Assembly (NCBI GenBank): GCA_030620155.1
Contig: JAUXFF010000005.1
Coordinates: 1 to 46,482 of the forward strand
Source: Candidatus Cloacimonadota bacterium
Lineage (GTDB): Bacteria > Cloacimonadota > Cloacimonadia > Cloacimonadales > TCS61
Direction of reading: 5' to 3'
Length of the DNA stretch: 46,482 bases
The number at the start of each line of letters is the position of its first letter. The stretch's first letter is position 1. Positions 8,308-16,557 of this stretch are shown here, one piece after another. The notes beneath the pieces are model-generated. The model worked only from the letters and a program-made list of their open reading frames with translations. It was not told the origin of the DNA and made no database searches. The position numbers and the translations under genes are program-made.

Positions 8308-9561
8308 ATGAAAGCAAATCCAAGAGATGTAAATACAGGAACTTATTACATGGATGGCGATGTAGCAGCCGGACATGGTGCTTTGGCTGCCGGATGCAGA
8401 TTTATTGGAGGCTATCCTATTACTCCATCAACCGAAGCAGCAGAGACATTTGCCCGCATTGCTCCCAAAGCCGGTGCTGTGTTTATTCAAATGGAAGATG
8501 AACTGGGTTCCATTGCCTCCGTGATGGGTGCAAGTTGGTCCGGAGTAAAAACAATGACTATTACATCAGGACCCGGCTACTCTTTGATGATGGAGATTAT
8601 CGGATTGGGTGCAATGATAGAAGCTCCTTTTGTTATACTTAATATCCAGCGGGGTGGACCTTCCACCGGGGTTCCAACTAAAACAGGTCAAGCAGATATG
8701 ATGCAATCAAGATGGGGTTCACATGGAGATTATGAAATTATTGCTATCTCTCCCGATTCCCCACAAGAATTATTTGATTACACAATTAAAGCATTCAACC
8801 TTTCAGAAAAGTATCGTTGTCCTGTTATGATAATGTCTGATGAATGCGTTGGTCATATGTCTGAAAAGGTAGTGATTCCACCGGCTGAAGAGATTGAAAT
8901 TGAGCCACGAAGATTTTATAATGGACCCAAAGAAAAATATCTGCCATTCAAACCAGATCAAGACCTTGTTCCTAAGATGGTAAAAGCAGGTGATGGCTAC
9001 AACTTGTATATCACAGGGCTTGTTCACGATGAAAGAGGGTATCCGATAACAAATCAAAAGGAAAAGGGCAAAAGGCAACAGTTTCCTACAAGAAGATTGG
9101 TAGATAAAATTCGACTTAATGCAGATAAGATTATTGAATTGAATGAAGAAGGGATGGATGATGCTGAGGTTGTTGTAGTCTCTTATGGAATATCATATCG
9201 AGTTGCTATAAGAGGAATTGAAAAAGCAAGGGAAAAAGGTATAAAAGTAGGTAATCTTCGTCTGATAACAGTCTGGCCTTTCCCGGATAAAAAAATAACA
9301 GAACTCGCTTCCAAAGTAAAAGCATTTGTGGTTCCTGAAATCAATTATGGTCAAATCGTCTTTGAGGTTGAAAGATGTAGTCATGGACAGGCAAATGTCG
9401 TGCTTATTCCTCATGGTGGAGCAGGAGTTCATAACCCTGATGATATAGCAGAGGCAATCGAATATGCAGTTAAGGAAAAGAAGAAGATCAGAAAAGTTAT
9501 TGAATGGAAAACACGACTTGAAAAATTTGTTTTTGAGGGAGGTTATAAATTAAACAAATGA
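8308..9561 (+). CDS. 2-oxoacid oxidoreductase alpha subunit, paralogue 3 (intact)
   Basis: KorA-type alpha subunit with YPITP (Thr39), FIQMEDE (61-67) and RGGPSTG (Arg115) all conserved and collinear with the copy at 2610. I chose ATG 8308 (MKANPRD) rather than the track start at 8278 because it follows the beta-2 stop by two bases, has AAGGA upstream, and gives the same N-terminal length as its paralogues. About 417 residues, slightly longer than paralogue 1 through a lysine-rich insertion after residue 250. Its immediate downstream partner is a degenerate beta subunit. Confidence 0.9.
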   Translation: MKANPRDVNTGTYYMDGDVAAGHGALAAGCRFIGGYPITPSTEAAETFARIAPKAGAVFIQMEDELGSIASVMGASWSGVKTMTITSGPGYSLMMEIIGLGAMIEAPFVILNIQRGGPSTGVPTKTGQADMMQSRWGSHGDYEIIAISPDSPQELFDYTIKAFNLSEKYRCPVMIMSDECVGHMSEKVVIPPAEEIEIEPRRFYNGPKEKYLPFKPDQDLVPKMVKAGDGYNLYITGLVHDERGYPITNQKEKGKRQQFPTRRLVDKIRLNADKIIELNEEGMDDAEVVVVSYGISYRVAIRGIEKAREKGIKVGNLRLITVWPFPDKKITELASKVKAFVVPEINYGQIVFEVERCSHGQANVVLIPHGGAGVHNPDDIAEAIEYAVKEKKKIRKVIEWKTRLEKFVFEGGYKLNK

Positions 9562-10319
9562 ACCCAATTATAACTGCTTTTGCAAACGGAATTAAAAAGT
9601 CGGGGGTTGAACTATCTAACATGGTGCTTGTCTCAGATATCCCATTTGAACCCGAAATCATAAAAGAATTAGGAGTTGATTTTTTCCACATAACTCGCGG
9701 CAGGGCAATTGCCTTTGGTACCGGATTGAAACTTGGAAATCCTGATCTGAAAATAGTAGCCTTTATCGGTGACTTGATGACTCTGGGTGGGAATCATCTT
9801 GTTCATTCAGGAAGAAGAAATATGGAAATGCTTGTTATTTGTGTGAATAACTTTGTTTATAGAGAGATAGCAGGAACACCCGCTCCCTCAGTTTCTCCAG
9901 GATTTTCTGCTTTTTCAACCTTTGAGAAACCGTTCAATGCTCCACATCTCGCGAATTCCTGTGGTGCAGTATTTACAGCAAGATGGACAGCTCTGCATAC
10001 CAATGATCTCACAAATTCAATAGCTAATGCTTTAGATAAACGAGGGTTTTCTGTGATTGAAGTCCTGTCACCAGGTCCGAATTTCTATAAAGATATAAAC
10101 CAAATTGATTCTGAATTATTGGATTTTTATTATAAAAATTCTGTGACAAAAAATAATGAGGACACTCGTAATGTGGAAATTACTCCCGGAGAAAAAATTA
10201 TAACAGGCGAATTTACAGATAAGGAAAAACCTACATTTATTGACACTTATAATGCCCAACTTAGTAAAATATTAGGCGATAAATTTATACCACACGGAGG
10301 ACAAAGTGGCGGAGATTAG
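9558..10319 (+). CDS. Degenerate 2-oxoacid oxidoreductase beta subunit, paralogue 3 (predicted pseudoenzyme)
   Basis: Recognisable beta subunit: RGRAIAFGTGLKLGNPDLKI, GGNH, GRRNMEMLVICVNN and SFSVIE-type blocks match beta-2. It lacks every cofactor signature. The N-terminal segment carrying WCPGC is absent; GIGC is replaced by DIPF; the last cluster cysteine is Gly173 (SPG for SPC); and the ThDP motif GDGDLIS is shortened to GDLM. The ORF is open and overlaps the alpha-3 stop (ATGA). An in-frame TAA at 9546 rules out a longer N-terminus in the same frame, so this is not a missed start. The well-kept reading frame and remaining identity suggest a maintained structural subunit rather than a decaying gene. 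Confidence 0.85.
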   Translation: MNPIITAFANGIKKSGVELSNMVLVSDIPFEPEIIKELGVDFFHITRGRAIAFGTGLKLGNPDLKIVAFIGDLMTLGGNHLVHSGRRNMEMLVICVNNFVYREIAGTPAPSVSPGFSAFSTFEKPFNAPHLANSCGAVFTARWTALHTNDLTNSIANALDKRGFSVIEVLSPGPNFYKDINQIDSELLDFYYKNSVTKNNEDTRNVEITPGEKIITGEFTDKEKPTFIDTYNAQLSKILGDKFIPHGGQSGGD

Positions 10320-10836
10320 ATTTGCAGGTTATGGAGGGCAAGGTATTATCAGGTCTGGAATTATTGTTGGCAAGGGCGCTTCAATTTATGACAATAAATT
10401 TTCTACTATGAATCAGTCATTTGGTCCTGAAGCAAGAGGTGGAGCATGTAGCTCTCAGGTAGTATTGTCAGACACTAAAGTGCTATATCCTTATGTTACA
10501 GTTTCAGATGTCCTTGTTGCAATGTCCCAGGAAGGTTATGATATGTTTGAACCGGAATTAAGTGATAAAGGAATACTTTTGGTAGATGAGGATCTGGTAA
10601 AGATTAATCCTCCCCGTGGAAAAATAAAAATTTTATCAATACCTTCCACCAGAATTGCTGAAGAATTAGGGAATAGAATATTCGCAAATGTAGTAATGCT
10701 TGGATTTTTCACTGCTATAACCAAGCTGGTTTCAAAAGAAGGAATGGAAAAAGCAGTTGCAGATTCTGTACCATCAAGATTTATTAACCTCAATCTTAAG
10801 GCATTCCAGGCTGGGTATGATTATAAGAAGGAATAA
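10306..10836 (+). CDS. 2-oxoacid oxidoreductase gamma subunit of the second locus
   Basis: PorC/KorC-domain protein of 176 residues with GYGGQGIIRSG and QSFGPEARGGACSSQVVLS. The start is GTG at 10306, giving MAEIRFAGYGGQG; CGGAGG lies six bases upstream, and the start overlaps the degenerate beta-3 stop by 14 bases. A single gamma subunit here for two alpha/beta pairs argues that they form one mixed complex rather than two separate enzymes. Confidence 0.88.
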   Translation: MAEIRFAGYGGQGIIRSGIIVGKGASIYDNKFSTMNQSFGPEARGGACSSQVVLSDTKVLYPYVTVSDVLVAMSQEGYDMFEPELSDKGILLVDEDLVKINPPRGKIKILSIPSTRIAEELGNRIFANVVMLGFFTAITKLVSKEGMEKAVADSVPSRFINLNLKAFQAGYDYKKE

Positions 10837-10838
10837 CC

Positions 10839-11246
10839 ATGAGTTATAAAATGACACGAGATATAATAAAAAATTCTTTGGTTCAAAAAATTGAAGAGCT
10901 TTCTGGACAAAACGTTTTTGACTGCTATCAGTGCGGAAATTGTTCCTCCGGATGCCCAGTTGTTGATTATATGGATATTATGCCAAATCAAGTTCTGCGT
11001 CTTGCACAATTGGGAGCAACCGAGGATATCTTAAATTCTGAAACAATATGGATTTGCTCTGCCTGCCTGCAATGTTCCACCAGATGCCCTAAAGGTGTAG
11101 AAGTTGCTAAAGTTATGGAAGCACTCCGCTCTATTAATTTACGGAAAAGAATCGGAACTCTTGATCCCAAAAAGATAGAGATAGAGGATCTTCAAAATTT
11201 ACCCCCAATTGCCTTAGTGGGTGCTTTCAGAAAACTAACAGGATAA
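10839..11246 (+). CDS. hdrC: Heterodisulfide reductase subunit C-like iron-sulfur protein
   Basis: 135-residue protein with two [4Fe-4S] sites, CYQCGNCSSGCP and CSACLQCSTRCP, in the typical HdrC order, with MPNQVLRLAQLG between them. HdrC relays electrons between the HdrA flavin and HdrB. It starts two bases after the gamma-subunit stop, so it is cotranscribed with the 2-oxoacid oxidoreductase genes. No transmembrane segment is seen, so a cytoplasmic complex is expected. Confidence 0.92.
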   Translation: MSYKMTRDIIKNSLVQKIEELSGQNVFDCYQCGNCSSGCPVVDYMDIMPNQVLRLAQLGATEDILNSETIWICSACLQCSTRCPKGVEVAKVMEALRSINLRKRIGTLDPKKIEIEDLQNLPPIALVGAFRKLTG

Positions 11247-11279
11247 GAGATATAAAAAAATAATATTCGAGGAAAATTC

Positions 11280-12158
11280 ATGAAATTACCTTACTATCCG
11301 GGTTGCACTTTAAAAGCAAATGCAGCAAATTTTGAAGAAGCTGCAATGCGAGTAATGAAGGATTTAGGATACGAACTTCAGGAGATGAAAGATTGGGTCT
11401 GCTGCGGAACTGTATTTTCTATGACAAATGATGATCTAATGCTCCAATTGGCATCCATTCGCAACCTGTTAAGGGCAGAAGAACAAAATCTGAATGAGCT
11501 TGTAGTTCTTTGCAGTATGTGTTATAATACATTACAAAGAGCAAAAAAGTTCATTACAGAAGATGAAGAAAGTTTAGATAAAGTTAATGACCTTATGTAT
11601 AAAGAAAATATTCGCTATAAAGGTTCTGTTGATGTCACTCATCTTTTAACTGTTCTCAAAGACAGAATCACTTTTGATAGAATCAAAGAAAAAGTAGAAA
11701 AACCTTTATCTTTATTAAAAATTGGTGGATATTATGGATGCCTGTTACTAAGACCAAAAGAGTTTGCGATCGACGATTTCGAAGACCCTACTATTATTGA
11801 AGATCTTCTTTCATCACTCGGGGCTGAAAGCATTGTATTTCCATATCGTCTGGAATGCTGCGGTGCATATCAAACCATAACAAAGAAAGATGTAACTATC
11901 AAAAGAACTTATGAGATAATAAATTCTGCCAGGAAATCCGGATGTGAAGCGATTGTAACAAGTTGCCCCCTATGTGCATTCAACCTTGACCAAAGACAAA
12001 AGGAAACAGCAGAGGAATTCATAGAATTTGAGCAAATGCCGGTGTTTTATTTCACTGAACTTATGTCTGTTGCTTTGGGAGGAGGATGGGATAAGAGTTG
12101 GAGCAAATTGCATTATGCAGATCCCGAACCAATATTGAAAGAAAAGGGTTTAATATGA
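11280..12158 (+). CDS. hdrB: Heterodisulfide reductase subunit B-like protein (two CCG domains)
   Basis: 292 residues with two cysteine-rich CCG domains: YYPGC-WVCCGTV-LCSMC in the first half and YYGC-ECCGAY-TSCPLC in the second. In HdrB these bind unusual noncubane [4Fe-4S] clusters that reduce a disulfide. Organisms of this type are not expected to make CoM-S-S-CoB, so the true acceptor is unknown; other disulfides or protein partners are possible. Near-standard length, ATG start with GAGGA upstream, directly between hdrC and hdrA. Confidence 0.92.
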   Translation: MKLPYYPGCTLKANAANFEEAAMRVMKDLGYELQEMKDWVCCGTVFSMTNDDLMLQLASIRNLLRAEEQNLNELVVLCSMCYNTLQRAKKFITEDEESLDKVNDLMYKENIRYKGSVDVTHLLTVLKDRITFDRIKEKVEKPLSLLKIGGYYGCLLLRPKEFAIDDFEDPTIIEDLLSSLGAESIVFPYRLECCGAYQTITKKDVTIKRTYEIINSARKSGCEAIVTSCPLCAFNLDQRQKETAEEFIEFEQMPVFYFTELMSVALGGGWDKSWSKLHYADPEPILKEKGLI

Positions 12159-12192
12159 ATTTTATGAATCTACTATAGTATAGAGGATTGTA

Positions 12193-14145
12193 ATGAAAAG
12201 AATCGGAGTTTTTATCTGTCATTGTGGTATAAATATTAAAGGCACTGTTGATGTTGAAAAAATAACTGAGGAAATTGCTGATTATCCGGGTGTTGCATAT
12301 ATTGAAAATTATATTTTCATGTGCTCTGAACCAGGACAAAAACTTATAAGAGATGTCATTATTGAGCATAAACTTGATGGTGTAGTGGTGGCAGCTTGTT
12401 CCCCCACACTTCATGAAACTACTTTCCAGGATGCCCTGGAGGAAATGAATATTAACAGACATCAGCTTGAAGTAGCAAATATTCGTGAACAATGCAGTTG
12501 GGTTCATACAGATATTGAAGAATCAACAAGAAAAGCAAATTTGATCATTAAAACTGCTATAGAAAAACTCAAACTTAATGAATCACTTACTCCCATTTTC
12601 GCTCCCTTAACAAAAAGAACTCTTGTTATTGGTGGGGGAATTGCAGGAATACAGGCAGCTCTTGATATCGCTGACGGTGGTTATGAAGTTTTACTGGTTG
12701 AGAGGAACCCCTCGATCGGCGGTCACATGATCCAACTTTCCGAGACTTTCCCTACACTGGACTGTTCTCAATGTATTATGACTCCCAAAATGGTAGCAAT
12801 TAATAAACATAAAAATATTAAATTATATGCAAATAGTGAAATCGAATCCATAGAAGGTTTTTTTGGGAATTTCAAAGTAAGAATTAAACGTAAACCGCTA
12901 TATGTTGACCCTGACAAATGCACTCTATGTGACGACTGCACAGCGGTTTGCCCGGTTGTAGTTCCTAGTGAATATGATGAAGGATTAACCTGGAGGAAAG
13001 CTATTTATATTCCTTTCCCTCAGTCAATTCCTGCTACATTCACTATTGATACTGAAAACTGTCTGGGATTTAATCCGATTGCTTGTACTAAATGCCAGGA
13101 TGCTTGTGAACCTGATGCAATAAATTATGATATGAAGCCTGAAACTTTTGAAGAAGAAATAGGTGCAGTAATTGTAGCGACCGGATTTGACCTTAATCCT
13201 GTTGAAAATATGGCTGAATACGGTTATGGGAAATATCCTGATGTACTTAATGGTTTGCAGTTTGAAAGAATTCTCTCTGCTACAGGTCCCACAGGCGGCG
13301 AAATGTTTCGTCCTTCAGATGGCAAAGTTCCCAAAGAGGTTGTGTTCATTCAATGTTCCGGTTCCCGTGATCCCGAAAGACATCTCCCGTATTGTTCCAG
13401 GATTTGCTGTATGTATACATTAAAACATGCAAAATTGTATAAACACAAGGTCCACGATGGTCAGCCTTATATATTCTATATTGATATCCGTTCAGGGGGG
13501 AAAAGATATGAGGAATTTGTTCAGCAAGCAGTTTCTGAAGATGGAATAGTATATATCAGGGGAAAGGTTTCCAGGGTTTATAGAGAAGGCGAAAAAATGA
13601 TTGTTCACGGAATGGATACCCTGACCGGTAAAAAGATTGAAATCGAAGCTGACATGGTAGTTCTCGCTATGGGTATCATTCCAAGTGCTGATACTGACAA
13701 ACTGGTTAATATACTCAGGTTAAATACAGATGAAAATGGTTTTTTGGTCGAAGCTCATCCTAAGCTTAGACCTGTTGAAAGTATACAGTCCGGATTTTAT
13801 CTGGCAGGTACAGCTCAGGGACCTAAAGATATTCCCGATGCTGTTTCTCAGGCTTCAGGAGCTGCTGCAAAGGTTCTTGCTTTGATGTCTAATGATGAAA
13901 TCTCTCATTCGCCGATTGTTGCTATAGTGAATGAAGACCTTTGTTCAGGTTGCGGTATTTGTGTGGATACCTGTCCTTACGGTGCTCGCGAACTGGATAT
14001 AATAGAAAAAATTGCTACAGTTAATGATGTCCTCTGCGAGGGATGTGGTGCCTGTATTAGTGTCTGTCCCGCTAGTGCAGCTCAACAGAAAAACCTTACA
14101 GATGAACAGATATTTAATATGATTAGAATTTACACAAATGCTTAA
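12193..14145 (+). CDS. hdrA: Heterodisulfide reductase subunit A (full length, bifurcating flavoprotein)
   Basis: 650 residues with the complete HdrA architecture. An N-terminal Fe-S domain (FICHCG, CSEPGQ, AACSPT, NIREQCSW) is followed by the thioredoxin-reductase-like FAD domain from about residue 145 (VIGGGIAGIQAALDIA). The DCSQCIMTPK cluster ligand segment comes next, then an inserted ferredoxin (CTLCDDCTAVCP and CTKCQDACEP), and a C-terminal two-cluster ferredoxin (CSGCGICVDTCP, CEGCGACISVCP). HdrA's FAD splits or merges electron pairs between high- and low-potential partners. Its neighbours suggest the partners are the 2-oxoacid oxidoreductase or ferredoxin on one side and HdrBC plus MvhD on the other. 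Confidence 0.95.
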   Translation: MKRIGVFICHCGINIKGTVDVEKITEEIADYPGVAYIENYIFMCSEPGQKLIRDVIIEHKLDGVVVAACSPTLHETTFQDALEEMNINRHQLEVANIREQCSWVHTDIEESTRKANLIIKTAIEKLKLNESLTPIFAPLTKRTLVIGGGIAGIQAALDIADGGYEVLLVERNPSIGGHMIQLSETFPTLDCSQCIMTPKMVAINKHKNIKLYANSEIESIEGFFGNFKVRIKRKPLYVDPDKCTLCDDCTAVCPVVVPSEYDEGLTWRKAIYIPFPQSIPATFTIDTENCLGFNPIACTKCQDACEPDAINYDMKPETFEEEIGAVIVATGFDLNPVENMAEYGYGKYPDVLNGLQFERILSATGPTGGEMFRPSDGKVPKEVVFIQCSGSRDPERHLPYCSRICCMYTLKHAKLYKHKVHDGQPYIFYIDIRSGGKRYEEFVQQAVSEDGIVYIRGKVSRVYREGEKMIVHGMDTLTGKKIEIEADMVVLAMGIIPSADTDKLVNILRLNTDENGFLVEAHPKLRPVESIQSGFYLAGTAQGPKDIPDAVSQASGAAAKVLALMSNDEISHSPIVAIVNEDLCSGCGICVDTCPYGARELDIIEKIATVNDVLCEGCGACISVCPASAAQQKNLTDEQIFNMIRIYTNA

Positions 14146-14210
14146 TAAGAAAAGATAATGAATTTTATATGTATTTGTTTTCTTACATCTATAAATAAGG
14201 GAAGGAAAAG

Positions 14211-14633
14211 ATGAAAGAGCATAAGCCAAAGATTATATGTTTTCTGTGTAAATGGTGTACCTCTGCAGGTGCAGATTTAGCAGGAACAAGCCGACTCCGT
14301 TATCCTCCAGCCATCTTACCTATAAGAGTTATGTGTTCCAGCAGAATAGACCCTGCTTTTATTATTAAGGCTTTTTTAAATGGTGCTGATGGAGTTTTCA
14401 TCGGTGGTTGTCACCCGGGTGATTGCCATTATCAAGAGGGAAATTATCATACACGAAGAAGATTTGCTATATTAAAAAAGGTTTTTGATGCTCTAGGATT
14501 GGAATCCAAAAGATTGAAATTATCGTGGATTTCAGCATCGGAAGGAGTAAAATTTGCTCGTGTCAGTAACGAATATACAGAGAAGATAAAAAGTTTTGGA
14601 GAAAATCCGACAAAATCAAATGTTTTCTTATAA
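14211..14633 (+). CDS. mvhD: MvhD-family [2Fe-2S] electron-transfer subunit, copy 1
   Basis: 140 residues with FLCKWCTSAGAD, VMCSSRID and the near-invariant GCHPGDCHY, the cysteine set of MvhD. In Mvh-Hdr complexes MvhD links a hydrogenase or formate dehydrogenase to HdrA. It follows hdrA with GGAAGG upstream of the ATG. Four MvhD paralogues occur in this window, each near an HdrA-type gene, suggesting several distinct HdrA complexes. Confidence 0.9.
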   Translation: MKEHKPKIICFLCKWCTSAGADLAGTSRLRYPPAILPIRVMCSSRIDPAFIIKAFLNGADGVFIGGCHPGDCHYQEGNYHTRRRFAILKKVFDALGLESKRLKLSWISASEGVKFARVSNEYTEKIKSFGENPTKSNVFL

Positions 14634-14645
14634 ATACTGTAAGGA

Positions 14646-14756
14646 TTGGGCTTGACTTGCAACGACCGCAGGGAGTGTGAGTTGAGAACAAACCACTAAA
14701 ATAAAATGAGTGCAATTCTCGACTCACGCTTCGCTGCGAGTCAAGTCTTGCTCTGA
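14646..14756. repeat. Imperfect long inverted repeat between two mvhD genes
   Basis: The arms GACTTGCAACGACCGCAGGG.. (from 14654) and ..CTTCGCTGCGAGTCAAGTC (to about 14747) fold back on each other with a few mismatches; both inner ends read GAGAA/TTCTC. The sequence is GC-richer than the flanks and non-coding. It breaks an otherwise dense operon. It could be a transcript-stabilising or attenuating hairpin, or a small miniature element. Confidence 0.6.
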
Positions 14757-14783
14757 ATGATTTTAATAATTATGTGAGGAATA

Positions 14784-15209
14784 ATGAAGGAACAATTTAC
14801 TCCTAAAATAGTAGGTTTTCTTTGTAACTGGTGTTCTTATGCAGGTGCGGATCTGGCCGGTTCAGCTAAATTGGAAATATTACCTTCTCTTACAGTTATC
14901 AGGGTGATGTGTTCCAGTAGAATTGACTCAAATTTAGTTTTAACAACTTTATTATTAGGTGCAGATGGAATACTGATTGCAGGATGTCATCCGGGTGATT
15001 GTCATTATGAAAAAGGAAATTATTATGCTCGCAGAAGATTCGCCTTATTGAGAAAAGTAGTTGAAACCTTAAAAATAGATCCAGAAAGATTGCAACTATC
15101 ATGGGTATCTGCCTCAGAAGGAAAAAGATATGCTGAAGTGGTTAACCAGTTTACTGACAAAATAAGAAAGTTAGGTCCAAACCCTATACAAACTAATCCT
15201 TATCTATAG
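14784..15209 (+). CDS. mvhD: MvhD-family [2Fe-2S] electron-transfer subunit, copy 2
   Basis: 141 residues, close paralogue of the previous MvhD, with FLCNWCSYAGADLAG, VMCSSRID and GCHPGDCHY all conserved. ATG with GTGAGGA upstream. It begins the second HdrA group: mvhD, a core-only HdrA, an HdrA lacking the middle ferredoxin, then two FrhB-like proteins. It presumably docks onto one of those HdrA proteins and passes electrons to a still unassigned partner. Confidence 0.9.
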   Translation: MKEQFTPKIVGFLCNWCSYAGADLAGSAKLEILPSLTVIRVMCSSRIDSNLVLTTLLLGADGILIAGCHPGDCHYEKGNYYARRRFALLRKVVETLKIDPERLQLSWVSASEGKRYAEVVNQFTDKIRKLGPNPIQTNPYL

Positions 15210-15236
15210 CGTTCTTAAAAAATTAAGGAAGGAAAA

Positions 15237-16517
15237 GTGAATAACTCTGATATATTAGTAATCGGTGCTGGTGTTGCAGGAATGGAAGCAAGTTTATTAC
15301 TTGCGAATACCGGCAAAAAAGTATATTTAGTAGAGAAAGAGTCTTTAATTGGTGGGAATATTATAAAATATGAGGATGTTTTTCCCAATATGGAATGCTC
15401 AACCTGCATGATAGCCCCCAAACAACAGGAAGTGCTGCAAAATGAAAATATTGAACTTTTAATGCTTAGTACGGTGGAAAAAGTTCAAGGAGAAATAGGA
15501 GATTTCACAGTAACTGTTAAGAAGAAAGCAAGGTATGTCAGTCTTGTGGATTGTATTGGCTGTGGAATGTGTTATGAACCCTGTCCTGTCAGCTTGAAAA
15601 ATGAATTTGAACAGAATCTTTCCGAGAAAAAAGCTATCTATGTACCTTGTCCCGGTTCCCTGCCAAATGTTCCTGCAATTGATCCTGAATATTGCCTGCA
15701 ACTCAACGGCAAGAAAACCTGTAATGCCTGTGTTGAAGCTTGCGCATTTGGAGCAATAAACCTTTCCGATAAAGATGAAAAAATTGAATTAAAAGTTGGA
15801 GCAATTATCGTAGCTTCCGGATTTGATATTGTAGATCCAATTGGATTTCCTCAATATGGATATGGAAAGCATCCTAATGTATATACAGCAATGGAGGTTG
15901 AAAGATTATATGCTTCCAATGGACCAACCGAAGGCAAGATAACTCTGCGAAAAGGGGATGGAACTCCCAACTCTATAGCAATAATTCAATGCGTTGGACG
16001 AGAACAACAGGGTTATTGTTCTAGTGTGTGCTGTATGTACTCCTTCAAGTTAGCTCACTATCTAAAGGATAAATTACCTAATGTAAAAATTTATGACTTT
16101 CATTCAGATTTATGCATACCGGGAAAGTACTATCAGAAATTCTTTCAGGATATTAAAGATGAAGGTATCAATTTTATTTATTCTCCTGTTGATAAGATCA
16201 AGGTTGAAGGAAATGAAAAAAGTTTATCAATAGAATACTATAATGGAAAAGATGAAAAAGAGAAACTATCCACAGATATGGTGATTCTTTCTCTGGCAAT
16301 GATTCAGGGAAAAGATACTGCTTCTCTTTCTAAGTTTCTTGGGATTGAACAGGATAAGAGGGGTTTCTTTATGAATCAAAGTATTCAATTGGGTTCTGTA
16401 GATACTTCCAAACCTGGAATTTTTCTTACCGGCTGCGCTGAAGGACCTAAAGATATTCAGAGTTCCATTACTCAAGCTGAAGCAGCTGTGGGCAAAGTGA
16501 TGTCTTATTTTCAATAA
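15237..16517 (+). CDS. Core-only HdrA-like flavoprotein (lacks N- and C-terminal Fe-S domains)
   Basis: 426 residues, beginning directly with the FAD fold (ILVIGAGVAGMEASLLLA at residue 5). It continues with the MECSTCMIAPK ligand segment and an inserted ferredoxin (CIGCGMCYEPCP; CNACVEACAFGAI), and ends with the second half of the FAD fold (LTGCAEGPKDIQSSITQA). The N-terminal HdrA Fe-S domain and the C-terminal two-cluster ferredoxin are missing. The start is GTG at 15237 after AAGGAAGG. The next gene supplies exactly the missing terminal domains while lacking the middle ferredoxin, which suggests the two work as a heteromeric HdrA. Confidence 0.88.
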   Translation: MNNSDILVIGAGVAGMEASLLLANTGKKVYLVEKESLIGGNIIKYEDVFPNMECSTCMIAPKQQEVLQNENIELLMLSTVEKVQGEIGDFTVTVKKKARYVSLVDCIGCGMCYEPCPVSLKNEFEQNLSEKKAIYVPCPGSLPNVPAIDPEYCLQLNGKKTCNACVEACAFGAINLSDKDEKIELKVGAIIVASGFDIVDPIGFPQYGYGKHPNVYTAMEVERLYASNGPTEGKITLRKGDGTPNSIAIIQCVGREQQGYCSSVCCMYSFKLAHYLKDKLPNVKIYDFHSDLCIPGKYYQKFFQDIKDEGINFIYSPVDKIKVEGNEKSLSIEYYNGKDEKEKLSTDMVILSLAMIQGKDTASLSKFLGIEQDKRGFFMNQSIQLGSVDTSKPGIFLTGCAEGPKDIQSSITQAEAAVGKVMSYFQ

Positions 16518-16557
16518 AGTGAATTGAATTCTTAAATGTGAAAACAAAGGTGATAAA

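Noticed and set aside
9540-9560. Frameshift hiding the N-terminus of the degenerate beta subunit
   Set aside because: The preceding alpha gene is complete to its stop and an in-frame TAA at 9546 precedes the ATG. The losses at internal positions (DIPF, GDLM, SPG) cannot be explained by a missed start.
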